From NCBI RefSeq assembly GCF_000526515.1, contig NZ_JAGF01000001.1:248001-312000 (forward strand): 64,000 bases of DNA, read 5' to 3'. Positions 34,910-42,088 of this stretch are shown here, in pieces. The notes beneath the pieces are model-generated. The model saw only the letters and a list, made by a program, of their open reading frames with translations, was not told where the DNA came from and made no database searches. Made by a program: the position numbers and the translations under genes. Numbering within the stretch: position 1 is the stretch's first letter; each line of letters opens with the position of its first letter. The stretch is from Cellulomonas sp. KRMCY2 (lineage in GTDB: Bacteria; Actinomycetota; Actinomycetes; Actinomycetales; Cellulomonadaceae).

Positions 34910-35376
34910 CAGCGGCTCATGCAGTCACCATGAACGGCCGGATCACGACCGTGCTGAAGCCCATGTCGGGTAGGTCAATCCAAGAAGAGCTCAGCGCGCG
35001 CCTAGCCCTGCTCGACGGCAAGAGCAGGTTCGCGCTCCTGCTCTGGCGACTACCCGACGGGGTGCCGTTTGACCTACTAGACCTTGATTCGGGACCCGGG
35101 GAGTACATCCAGTGCGCAGGGGGCGTCGCCGGTCGCTTCACCTGTGAGGTTCGTCGACTCAGCGCCGACGGCAGTCCCAGACAAGAGGTCATCGGGCGGC
35201 CGACACGTGACGAAACGTCGACCGTTCGGACTGAAACCATCGATTGGGCGGAGAACAAGACGACTGTTCGGCAGAACGAGGTCCTGGACTTTGGCGAGGT
35301 CTGCGAGCTATTTGGCTCACATCTGGCTTCCGGCGATATCCCGGCATCGTACGAAACCCGACTGTTGTCTCCGTGA
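34906..35376 (+). CDS. Immunity protein for the Rhs toxin
   Basis: A 156-residue cytoplasmic-looking protein whose ATG overlaps the toxin stop (ATGA), the normal place for the cognate immunity gene. The C-terminal half (ENKTTVRQNEVLDFGEVCEL, then a GDIPASYETRLL tail) resembles Imm1-type immunity proteins, but the match is weak. An in-frame ATG at 34930 is an alternative start. Confidence 0.75.
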   Translation: MTAAHAVTMNGRITTVLKPMSGRSIQEELSARLALLDGKSRFALLLWRLPDGVPFDLLDLDSGPGEYIQCAGGVAGRFTCEVRRLSADGSPRQEVIGRPTRDETSTVRTETIDWAENKTTVRQNEVLDFGEVCELFGSHLASGDIPASYETRLLSP

Positions 35377-35504
35377 GCCGCCGCCGCCACCTCGTTTTGC
35401 TGCTCGCTGCCTTCCTCGGACTCGCCGTGGTCTTGGCCGGCATCACCGTTGCGGCTGTCCCGCCCGCAGCCGGAAACCGCGCCGGGCCTCAACGCCGATC
35501 TTGA
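35373..35504 (+). CDS. 43-residue membrane peptide
   Basis: The GTG overlaps the immunity stop (GTGA). The peptide is VSRRRHLVLLLAAFLGLAVV followed by LAGITVAAV: a basic start, one transmembrane helix and a short Pro/Arg tail. It could be a second immunity or membrane-anchor factor, or a remnant. It is tightly coupled in the operon. Confidence 0.5.
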   Translation: MSRRRHLVLLLAAFLGLAVVLAGITVAAVPPAAGNRAGPQRRS

Positions 35505-35833
35505 TCAACACCGTCAGGCCCGCGACCGACATCGCCGCAGGTCAGCGGCTAGGGAACGACCCTGCGCGGGCCGGATCGGTGGTGGCTACCGGTGTTGCCG
35601 CAAACACGGGAGCGGAGGCCACCGCGGCAGAGGGGGCCCTCGCCAACCTGCCCAGGGCCGCGCGCGAGTCGGCGAGGCCGCCTGGCTTCAACCCCGAGAC
35701 CTGGGAGTGGCGAGAGGGTTCGCAAGCGAACGTTCCGCGCTCCTGATGGGACCCTGAGGGCGGGGAGTGGCGTTTCCATCCTGAGGACAAGTGGCACGAC
35801 CCCCACTGGGACCAAAACCCGTGGGAGGAGTGA
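35501..35833 (+). pseudogene. Decayed Rhs/polymorphic toxin tip (Ntox37-like)
   Basis: Without a start, the plus frame reads TVRPATDIAAGQRLGN..., then GFNPETWEWREGSQANVPRS, an in-frame TGA, and WDPEGGEWRFHPEDKWHDPH ending PWEE. The W-rich GFNPxTWEWR/WDPxGGEWR pattern is that of the Ntox37-type bacterial toxin domain. Orphan toxin tips after an active Rhs-immunity pair are usual spare parts. The stop codon makes this copy inactive. Confidence 0.68.
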
Positions 35834-36077
35834 CGTCTCGATCCGGGCCGTTTCGGGAGGGTCAGAGTGACCTCCGGTTCACCCAGAGCCGTCGAGAGCG
35901 GTGAACGGTGCCGTCCCTTGCGGTTGCGTGGCCCGTCGGACAGTTGCGCGTCGGAGACCCTCACCCCTCGAAAATGCTCCTTCTCATTGGCTGTGTACTC
36001 GTTGGCTGTGTCGGTGTTGCCGGCTAGGTTCAAGAGCAGATGGAGCGACCCGCCGCTCCGAGAAGGCAGAGGGAACG

Positions 36078-37094
36078 ATGACCAGCACAGAGCTCATCGC
36101 GGTCGACCCGGCCGACGTCGTGCTGCTCGGCACTCCGACGATCAGCCGCGAGGAGGCCGACGAGATTCTCGAGCTTGCTGCGAGGGCTGTCTCCGATGGC
36201 ACGAAGCGCGCTTACGCCTCGAGCTGGCGGACCTGGACGGCGTGGTGCACCGCACGTGGGCACGAGCCGTGGTGCACCACGCCGGAGCATGCGGCCGTCC
36301 TCGGGGTGTGGATCAAGGAGCGGGCAGGGAGCGGCATCGCGATGTCCACGATCACCAAGGACCTCGCCGCGGTGTCCAAGGAGCACCTCGACGCGGGCCA
36401 ATCCGACCCGACGGCCGCGCGCGGGGTCCGCCAGGTCATGAAGGGTGCCAGGCAGAAGTACGGCATCGCTCCCAAGCGTCGCGCGCACGCCCTCACTACT
36501 GCGGAGATTCGCCGGGTGCTGGCGCAGATCGACCGGTCAACCCTGCGCGGGAAGCGTGACGCGGCGATCATCCTCACGGGCTTCGCTGGTGCGATGCGCC
36601 GCTCCGAGCTCGCGGCGCTGACTGTCGGCGACCTCGACTTCAAGGCTCGTGGTGCCGTCGTCACCCTGCGCAAGTCCAAGGCTGACCAGGAAGGCGCTGG
36701 GGTGCCCGTGGGCTTGCCCCGCGGTCAGCACCCCGAGACTGACCCGGTCGGTGCCCTACGCGCGTGGATCGCGGCCGCGAGCATCGAAGGTGCCGACCCG
36801 CTGTTCCAGCGGATCGGGCGCCGGGCCACGAAAGTCATGGACCAGGGGCTGTCCGGGGCGGCGATCTCGGAGATCCTCATCGAGCGGGCACGAGCAGCCG
36901 GCCTGGAAGACGAAGCCCTCCATGTCACGGGCCACTCTCTGCGCGCGGGTCACGCGACCCAGGCCGCCGAAGCGAAGGTCGACGTGGTCCGCCTCGCGCG
37001 CACCACCCGCCACGTCCGCCTGGAAACCCTCGCCGGCTACATCAGGCCCGCTGAGGTGCTGCACGACTCCACCGCGAACGACCTCGGGCTGTGA
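36078..37094 (+). CDS. Tyrosine recombinase (integrase/XerC-like)
   Basis: A 338-residue tyrosine recombinase. It has an N-terminal SAM-like core-binding domain (about residues 30-125) and a catalytic domain with Arg in GAMRRSEL (about 176), the H-x-x-R motif in GHSLRAGH (about 288-295) and the Tyr in LAGYIRP (about 322). GAGGGA precedes the ATG. It is a second integrase within a serine-integrase element and may mark a nested or captured element, or serve internal recombination. Two tiny coupled genes follow. Confidence 0.88.
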   Translation: MTSTELIAVDPADVVLLGTPTISREEADEILELAARAVSDGTKRAYASSWRTWTAWCTARGHEPWCTTPEHAAVLGVWIKERAGSGIAMSTITKDLAAVSKEHLDAGQSDPTAARGVRQVMKGARQKYGIAPKRRAHALTTAEIRRVLAQIDRSTLRGKRDAAIILTGFAGAMRRSELAALTVGDLDFKARGAVVTLRKSKADQEGAGVPVGLPRGQHPETDPVGALRAWIAAASIEGADPLFQRIGRRATKVMDQGLSGAAISEILIERARAAGLEDEALHVTGHSLRAGHATQAAEAKVDVVRLARTTRHVRLETLAGYIRPAEVLHDSTANDLGL

Positions 37095-37098
37095 TCCC

Positions 37099-37272
37099 GT
37101 GTTGACCCTTGCGCAGCATCTGGGCCTGGAACCTGTGACCGCCGCGCCCGCCACCCCACGGCCCGCACCCGCCACACCCTCGCCATGGGATCGCCCACCA
37201 GTCCGTGCGGGATGGGGCCGCACGGATGAGCTCGCGATCCTGCGGGCGCTGGGAGAACTCGATGAGCTCTGA
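37099..37272 (+). CDS. 57-residue protein after the recombinase
   Basis: Starts GTG 4 bases after the recombinase stop: VLTLAQHLGLEP, a Pro/Ala-rich middle, and a conserved-looking tail WGRTDELAILRALGELDEL. Its 3' end overlaps the next small gene. No family known; plausible because of the tight spacing. Confidence 0.5.
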   Translation: MLTLAQHLGLEPVTAAPATPRPAPATPSPWDRPPVRAGWGRTDELAILRALGELDEL

Positions 37273-37390
37273 CCCGGCCCCCGCCGCGCCGGGGAGCACC
37301 ACAGCGTTGGTGGTCGGCCCCATCGGGGTGCTCGAGGCTGCTGCCGTCGTGGCCGAGCTCGAGACATGGGCACCGGTCGAACTGCCCTAG
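37262..37390 (+). CDS. 42-residue protein, overlapping small gene
   Basis: The ATG lies inside the last codons of the previous gene (ATGAGCTCTGA). The peptide is MSSDPAPAAPGSTTALVVGP followed by IGVLEAAAVVAELETWAPVE. The overlap is the main support; function unknown. Confidence 0.42.
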   Translation: MSSDPAPAAPGSTTALVVGPIGVLEAAAVVAELETWAPVELP

Positions 37391-37546
37391 GAACGTGTGA
37401 AACGCGCCAATCGGAGGGGCCGTCCTTGGCATGTTCGGGCTCGACTGACTCAGGCGTCGGGCCGCGCACGCGCTCGGTGTCGCGCTGGCCCTCCTGGGGG
37501 GATAGCCCACCACGGAGCGGGAGGGCCGGCGAGCTACGATCGCCCC

Positions 37547-37723
37547 GTGGATGCCAAGACCGTTGGGTTCGCCTTCGACGACGAGGACCGGTCCATTCGT
37601 GAGGCGTCGCTGCGAGCGGCGGAAGCCCAGGCCCGCGCCGAGCGGCTCGTTGTGATCCAGGCGCGCATGCACGTCCAGCTCGGGCGAGCCCTCACCACCG
37701 AGGACGTCCCCGGTCCGGCGTAG
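37547..37723 (+). CDS. 58-residue helical protein
   Basis: The GTG at 37547 is leaderless, with TACGAT 6 bases before it. The product is VDAKTVGFAFDDEDRSIREA, then a charged amphipathic helix (ASLRAAEAQARAERLVVIQA). No family recognised. Confidence 0.52.
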   Translation: MDAKTVGFAFDDEDRSIREASLRAAEAQARAERLVVIQARMHVQLGRALTTEDVPGPA

Positions 37724-37789
37724 ACCCGCCACGATTCGCTGGGACCCGTTCGATGGCCGTGCACGGGTGCGCTGGAGATGTCGCCCCAG

Positions 37790-38104
37790 TCAGGGCAGCG
37801 TGAGCTGGCCCGGGCCGGCGATGGCGGTCACTTGCGACCGTGGGAGCCCGAGGATTCTTGCGACCCGAGCCGGCTTCACCCCGGCCCCGTGAACCGCTTC
37901 GTGGATCGCCTGGTAGTAGACCTGGCGGCGCCGAGCCCGCTCAGGGGTGCGGGGTGCCCTGCGGAGCTCACCAACGGCCATCCCGTCCCGGTAGGCGGCG
38001 TCAGCAGCGACGACGATCGCAAGTGCGGCACGCTCAGCCTGATCGTGTGCGCCGTCGGCGGCGAGGCGGTCCGCGGGAGTCAGCGGTGCAACGGGGGTGC
38101 TCAT
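37790..38104 (-). CDS. Small HTH protein
   Basis: A 104-residue protein with helical N-terminal part and C-terminal HTH, VKPARVARILGLPRSQVTAI. AAAGGA precedes the ATG at 38104. Together with the RHH gene upstream on the same strand it may form a small regulatory operon. Confidence 0.7.
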   Translation of the reverse strand: MSTPVAPLTPADRLAADGAHDQAERAALAIVVAADAAYRDGMAVGELRRAPRTPERARRRQVYYQAIHEAVHGAGVKPARVARILGLPRSQVTAIAGPGQLTLP

Positions 38105-38191
38105 TGGCGTGCGTCCTTTCGTGTCCTGCGGCTGGGAGTGCCTCCTGGTGGTGGCTGTCAGGGCCGGTGTGGTGTGGGCGCCCGAAGGGAG

Positions 38192-38503
38192 TTAGCGCTC
38201 GAAGGTCGTGGCGTCACCGACGGGGCCGGCGGCGTAGGCGGTCAGTGCAGCCACGATCACGTCGGTGACCTCCCTGCCCTCCATGTTCGCTCGAAGGCGC
38301 GCACGCATCAGCATCCGTGGGGGCATGCGGTGCGCGGACTGAACGAACCGGGCGTCAACCGCGGGAAGCTCGATGTTCTCGGAGGGGACCCTGATCGGGT
38401 GTCCGCGCCGCTCGAGGTCGCGGGCGATCGCTCTGGCGTGCGCCAGTACATCGCTGTCGGTGACCGGGAACCCGGTACAGGGGGGGATCTGCGTGCTGAT
38501 CAC
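38192..38503 (-). CDS. Ribbon-helix-helix protein (paralogue of 7561-7932)
   Basis: A 103-residue protein with a C-terminal RHH domain: PPRMLMRARLRANMEGREVT followed by DVIVAALTAYAA, matching the paralogue at 7561-7932 in both sequence and layout. The GTG at 38503 follows AAGGAG. Two GTCTATAC-type sites lie upstream (38555 and 38634). Confidence 0.75.
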   Translation of the reverse strand: MISTQIPPCTGFPVTDSDVLAHARAIARDLERRGHPIRVPSENIELPAVDARFVQSAHRMPPRMLMRARLRANMEGREVTDVIVAALTAYAAGPVGDATTFER

Positions 38504-38554
38504 GTCTTGCTCCTTGATCGATTCGGTCGTTCCGTTGCTCTCACTCTACCCGCT

Positions 38555-38562
38555 GTATAGAC
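38555..38562. promoter_or_regulatory. GTATAGAC operator-like site
   Basis: Lies 52 bases upstream of the RHH gene start at 38503. On the minus strand it is followed after 6 bases by a TAGAGT -10-like box. Confidence 0.55.
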
Positions 38563-38633
38563 ACTCTCTTCAGGACTTAGGTCCCGATTCGGGTGCGGAG
38601 AGGGCGCCGGCTTCCAAGAAGTCCCGCAAGGCA

Positions 38634-38641
38634 GTCTATAC
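38634..38641. promoter_or_regulatory. GTCTATAC operator-like site
   Basis: A second copy upstream of the RHH gene, 71 bases beyond the first. Confidence 0.45.
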
Positions 38642-38654
38642 AACTGCGGGTTTC

Positions 38655-38670
38655 AGCACACAGGTGTGCT
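38655..38670. promoter_or_regulatory. Perfect AGCACACA/GGTGTGCT-type palindrome
   Basis: AGCACACAGGTGTGCT, a member of the AGCAC-N6-GTGCT family, placed between the RHH gene promoter and the 3' end of the gene at 38746. Confidence 0.6.
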
Positions 38671-38745
38671 AGGCGTTGCCCTGAGAGGTGGTGGTGAGGG
38701 CCGCCGACGCGTTGGTGGCTGCCGGCGCTCATCGAGGTGCCTGAC

Positions 38746-39150
38746 TCAGCCGCCGGGGCGGCGGTAGACCTTCCACGACTCGTTCGGGTCCGGCTCCCGG
38801 CCCACAGGCACCGCATCGGCCGGCACCGGTTCGATCGCGGTGCAGCGCCGCTGAACCCAGCAGCGATGGTTGGTCGAGGTTGCGGGCTCGGGGTCGGTCC
38901 TCCAGTGATGCCGGTGACCGACACCGACAACCCCCACGGCCCCGTCGTCGCGAGTCAGGTGCACCATCGGCACCCAGCACCCGTCCCACGCTCCGCGGGT
39001 CGAGCCGGAGCCGGGCTGCCGCAGCAGCAAGTCATGGTCGGCGTCGATGTAGTACACGGTCACGCTCTCGCTGCGGATCGCCCAGACGCCCGTCGCGTCG
39101 GCGAGGTCCAACTCGGTGACAGGGGCAGGAGTGGGGGCGGGGGTGCTCAT
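38746..39150 (-). CDS. Unknown 134-residue protein
   Basis: A mixed alpha/beta protein with a Pro-rich start, then VWAIRSESVTVYYIDADHDL and a C-terminal Trp/Arg-rich end. The ATG at 39150 follows GGGAGGGTG, preferred over a start 30 bases upstream. No family is recognised. Confidence 0.65.
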   Translation of the reverse strand: MSTPAPTPAPVTELDLADATGVWAIRSESVTVYYIDADHDLLLRQPGSGSTRGAWDGCWVPMVHLTRDDGAVGVVGVGHRHHWRTDPEPATSTNHRCWVQRRCTAIEPVPADAVPVGREPDPNESWKVYRRPGG

Positions 39151-39268
39151 GTGTGGCACCCTCCCACGAGCCGCGGACATGCGTCCGCCCTGGTCAGCGG
39201 CCTATTACGCGTGCGTGCTAACCGACATCACCGCACCGCCCGGTCGATGCTCCGCACCGGGCCGGGTT

Positions 39269-39303
39269 CACCTTCCAGACACCTCTCAGGTGTCTGGAAG
39301 GTG
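39269..39303. terminator. Perfect 16-bp inverted repeat
   Basis: CACCTTCCAGACACCT pairs with AGGTGTCTGGAAGGTG across a 3-base loop. It lies 30 bases beyond the 3' end of the minus-strand gene ending at 39333, so it is probably its terminator, though the flawless match could also serve as a binding site. Confidence 0.65.
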
Positions 39304-39332
39304 GACCTACTCGGGTCCACTCCGCGTCGGGG

Positions 39333-40424
39333 TCAGGGCTGGGGCCGGCGCAGGATCTCGATAAGCTCACGGATGGCGGCCGTTAGCTCGCCCAGACCGT
39401 GGAGATCGAAAAGCGCCGCCCGCGCATCGTCCCTCGCCGCTGCCGCCTCGAGTTCGGCCAACCGGCGCTCGACGGCCGCGATCGCGGTGTCGTCGGCGGG
39501 GGTGACCACCACCGTCCGCCCCGGCCCGTCAGGGACACAGAAAGCTGCGGCGAGCTCCGTCGCCCGGCGGGGGTCCGGCAGGGACCGGGGCGGCAGTGGC
39601 AGCCCGTCCTCGGCGGACTCTCGCTCCCACGCCCGGTAGGCGTCGACCTCGGCCTCCCCGCCGAGCGGCCGGTCACGCTTAGGTGCGCGACGCGGTGCCT
39701 GGGAAGGTGCGACCAGCCCCGCCGCCACGAGCGCGGCAAGCGGGTCCGGCGGCTCTTCCCCCTCGAGGTCAGCATCTAGCGGGTCAGGGAGCGGCAGTTC
39801 GCCGGCGGCGGCAGCACGGAACTGTGCGAGCACGACGCGGCGCTCGTCCTCGCTCAGGAGGCCCGCGAACGGGCTCAGCTGGCGCAGATCGCGGCACCTC
39901 TCCGTAGTGCCAGTGAGCATCGCGATGAGTTCCTCGAGCGGCCCGTCCAGCAGGGCTGCCCAGGCGTCAAGGCCGGCCGTTGGGCCGTGCGTGCCGCCCG
40001 TAGAGCGCATCGTCGTCAGGTTGCGGCGGGCAACCACGCGCGCACGCACAGGGTCGGCCGCGATCCGCCCAGCCACCGCAGCCGCTAGCCACCAGCTCCG
40101 GCGTTGATCGCGAGTCCAGCCGGCCACAGTCGGCTGCGGGGGCTGCCGCAGCAGCGAGAGAGCAGCGGCGATGTCCGCCTCGATGTCGGGGTCCAACGGC
40201 CCGACGCGGGCGAGCGCCTCGCGGAGCTTCCGGCCCGCTGTCAGCGCGCGGAGGTCGTCCAGGTGCCCGGCGTGGGCGACCGTGTGGAGCGCGTCCCGCT
40301 GGGCCTGGGCGACGTCGTCCCCCTCCCAGGCGGCAAGCTCCTCCGCCGGCAGGGGGGCGTCGGCGTCGCCGGGCACGTGCGGCCCCCGCCCGAACCGCCG
40401 CTTTCCCTCGTTGTCGCTCGTCAC
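39333..40424 (-). CDS. Unknown 363-residue protein with RGPHV module
   Basis: Starts with GKRRFGRGPHVPGDADAPLP then AEELAAWEGDD, a module shared with the gene at 51910-52290. The rest is Ala/Arg-rich and helical, with a central PDPLDADLEGEEPPDPLAAL segment and a C-terminal coiled coil. The GTG at 40424 is leaderless (GACGAT 6 bases before), and an AGCAC-type palindrome lies 54 bases upstream. Function unknown. Confidence 0.65.
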   Translation of the reverse strand: MTSDNEGKRRFGRGPHVPGDADAPLPAEELAAWEGDDVAQAQRDALHTVAHAGHLDDLRALTAGRKLREALARVGPLDPDIEADIAAALSLLRQPPQPTVAGWTRDQRRSWWLAAAVAGRIAADPVRARVVARRNLTTMRSTGGTHGPTAGLDAWAALLDGPLEELIAMLTGTTERCRDLRQLSPFAGLLSEDERRVVLAQFRAAAAGELPLPDPLDADLEGEEPPDPLAALVAAGLVAPSQAPRRAPKRDRPLGGEAEVDAYRAWERESAEDGLPLPPRSLPDPRRATELAAAFCVPDGPGRTVVVTPADDTAIAAVERRLAELEAAAARDDARAALFDLHGLGELTAAIRELIEILRRPQP

Positions 40425-40477
40425 GCTCTCATCGTCGCACCGGCACCCGACATTCAGCGAGGATGTTTCCGCAGGTC

Positions 40478-40493
40478 AGCACGCTAGGGTGCT
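40478..40493. promoter_or_regulatory. AGCAC-N6-GTGCT operator-like site
   Basis: AGCACGCTAGGGTGCT inside a 30-base stretch (TTTCCGCAGGTC ahead, ACCCG behind) that is almost identical at 41424-41455. It lies 54 bases upstream of the start at 40424. Confidence 0.6.
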
Positions 40494-40540
40494 ACCCGAC
40501 GCGGTGGGGCGCATCTCGTACCCCGCCGCTACCGTGAGGC

Positions 40541-40744
40541 ATGACCACCCCCCTGAGTGCCCGTGACCGGGCTGCGGCGCGGTGGGGCCGCCCTCCCGAA
40601 CCAGCCGACGACGGCCAGCCGCTGAACGTCTGGGAGCACTACGAGCAGCAGGCCGCTGCCGAACTGGTGCGGGGTGCGGTGAGCATCGAACAGCGGCTCG
40701 CATGGGCGGCCCGGATCGACCCCCGCCCGCCTCAGTGCCAGTGA
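40541..40744 (+). CDS. 67-residue protein, unknown
   Basis: The ATG at 40541 has TACCGT 5 bases upstream. The protein contains SARDRAAARWGRPPEPADDG, then a Trp/Tyr helix (LNVWEHYEQQAAAELV) and WAARIDPRP. Divergent from the RGPHV gene. Confidence 0.5.
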   Translation: MTTPLSARDRAAARWGRPPEPADDGQPLNVWEHYEQQAAAELVRGAVSIEQRLAWAARIDPRPPQCQ

Positions 40745-40795
40745 AGCCGTGGACGCGATGCTCGACGCCCTCGCGGTCGGCTGGTTCGAAACCGC

Positions 40796-41371
40796 TTAGG
40801 TGCCGGGGTGCACGTCGACGTCGACCAGATCCGGGTCGATCCCGAGAGTCACGGCCACGTACTCCCGCACCGCCTGTGGCACCGTTGCGCGTGTCGCTGC
40901 CTGGGTGTGGCCGTCCATCTCGGGGATGCTGACCTCGAGCCACCGGGTACCGCCTGGGCGGCTCACGTTGGCGGTGACCCGCACCCGGTGGGCGGGTTCG
41001 TCGGGGTCCTCACGGGCCCGGGTGAGCGCCTCGTGAAGCGCCCGCTCGACGCCACGCCGCACCGCCTGGAGCGCGAGGTCGCTGCCCGGCGTTGCGGCGA
41101 CCTCCGCGGCGGGCACCTCGACGTCGAGCTCGCCGATCGGAACCCATCCCGACCGGTCGGGCTCGGGAGTCGCCAGCCCAAGCGCGAAGAGCTCGACCAC
41201 AAGCTCGGGGGGCAGGACGACCGGCAGTGCCGAGGTCAGCAGGCGCAAGCTCACCGTGCCACCCGTAGGGAGCACTGCTGCGGTGGGCACCGCAGAACCG
41301 AAGACTGTTCGGACGCCATCGTGTGCTGACACCGCGATCTCCGCGTCCCCGCCGCCGCCGCCCTCGTCCAT
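40796..41371 (-). CDS. Unknown protein; paralogous remnant at 51.8 kb
   Basis: A 191-residue protein. The C-terminal block WLEVSIPEMDGHTQAATRAT then VPQAVREYVAVTLGIDPDLV resembles HicB-like antitoxin segments (domain of a partially degraded RNase-H fold plus helix). The start is uncertain: ATG 41371 or 36 bases upstream at 41407. A decayed copy of this C-terminal part lies at 51800-51970 with an in-frame stop. An AGCAC-type palindrome lies 28-80 bases upstream, depending on the start. Confidence 0.62.
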   Translation of the reverse strand: MDEGGGGGDAEIAVSAHDGVRTVFGSAVPTAAVLPTGGTVSLRLLTSALPVVLPPELVVELFALGLATPEPDRSGWVPIGELDVEVPAAEVAATPGSDLALQAVRRGVERALHEALTRAREDPDEPAHRVRVTANVSRPGGTRWLEVSIPEMDGHTQAATRATVPQAVREYVAVTLGIDPDLVDVDVHPGT

Positions 41372-41434
41372 GCCGCTGAGACTGGCACCCGACGGGACGG
41401 TCCGCAAGGCCCGACATCTGCGTTTCCGCAGGTC

Positions 41435-41450
41435 AGCACGCTAGCGCGCT
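41435..41450. promoter_or_regulatory. AGCAC-N6-GCGCT operator-like site
   Basis: AGCACGCTAGCGCGCT in the same 30-base context as the site at 40478, upstream of the gene at 40796-41371. Confidence 0.58.
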
Positions 41451-41521
41451 ACCCGCTCCAGCTCGCACACCCGCACCGAGCATCTTCGACGCACGCGTCG
41501 CCTTCGACGGGTGACGGCTAG

Positions 41522-42088
41522 TCAGGAGTCGGGTCCGCCGTCGATCAGGGCGCAGCCTGTTTCGCCGATGATTCCGGTGCCTCCGGGGCCGGCGAACATC
41601 TGCAGGGTGGCACCGTCGGGTGTGGTTGCGGCCAGGGCCTCGGCACCACCGGCAGTTCCACGGGTGATGGTGTAGCCCTTGTCACGCCAGAGCTGCTCGA
41701 CCGTGTCCAGGGTGGCTGTTGGGTCTGCGACCGGTCCGTCTTCGACAGAGTGCAGGAAGTAGCTCACGCCGTCTCGGCCGTCGTTGCGACGACAGGACAG
41801 GGGTGCCTCACGTTCGGCCAACAGCTCGCTGCTGATGCCCGCCAGCGTGGCGCTCTCCACGATGACCTCGTCCATGGCCAGGCGGTTCTCCCACGCCGAT
41901 GACTCCAGAGCGTCACGCTCAGCCTGCACGCGATCATTCCTCTCGTTCCGCTCGTTGACCGCGACGATCCCCGCCACACCAGCAACAGCGACCACACCGA
42001 CGACAACCCAGGTCAGTACCCGTCGCCTCCGGTCCTTTGGACCTGGCGGTGGACCCGCCGCGGTCTGATCGGTGGCGTTGTCGATCAC
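41522..42088 (-). CDS. Membrane-anchored protein of the WXG100-like operon
   Basis: A 188-residue protein with a Pro/Arg-rich cytoplasmic start, one transmembrane helix (VLTWVVVGVVAVAGVAGIVA) and an extracytoplasmic domain. The GTG overlaps the stop of the hydrolase gene (GTGA). In loci with WXG100-type proteins such a protein can be the immunity or docking partner; this is inferred from operon position. Confidence 0.72.
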   Translation of the reverse strand: MIDNATDQTAAGPPPGPKDRRRRVLTWVVVGVVAVAGVAGIVAVNERNERNDRVQAERDALESSAWENRLAMDEVIVESATLAGISSELLAEREAPLSCRRNDGRDGVSYFLHSVEDGPVADPTATLDTVEQLWRDKGYTITRGTAGGAEALAATTPDGATLQMFAGPGGTGIIGETGCALIDGGPDS

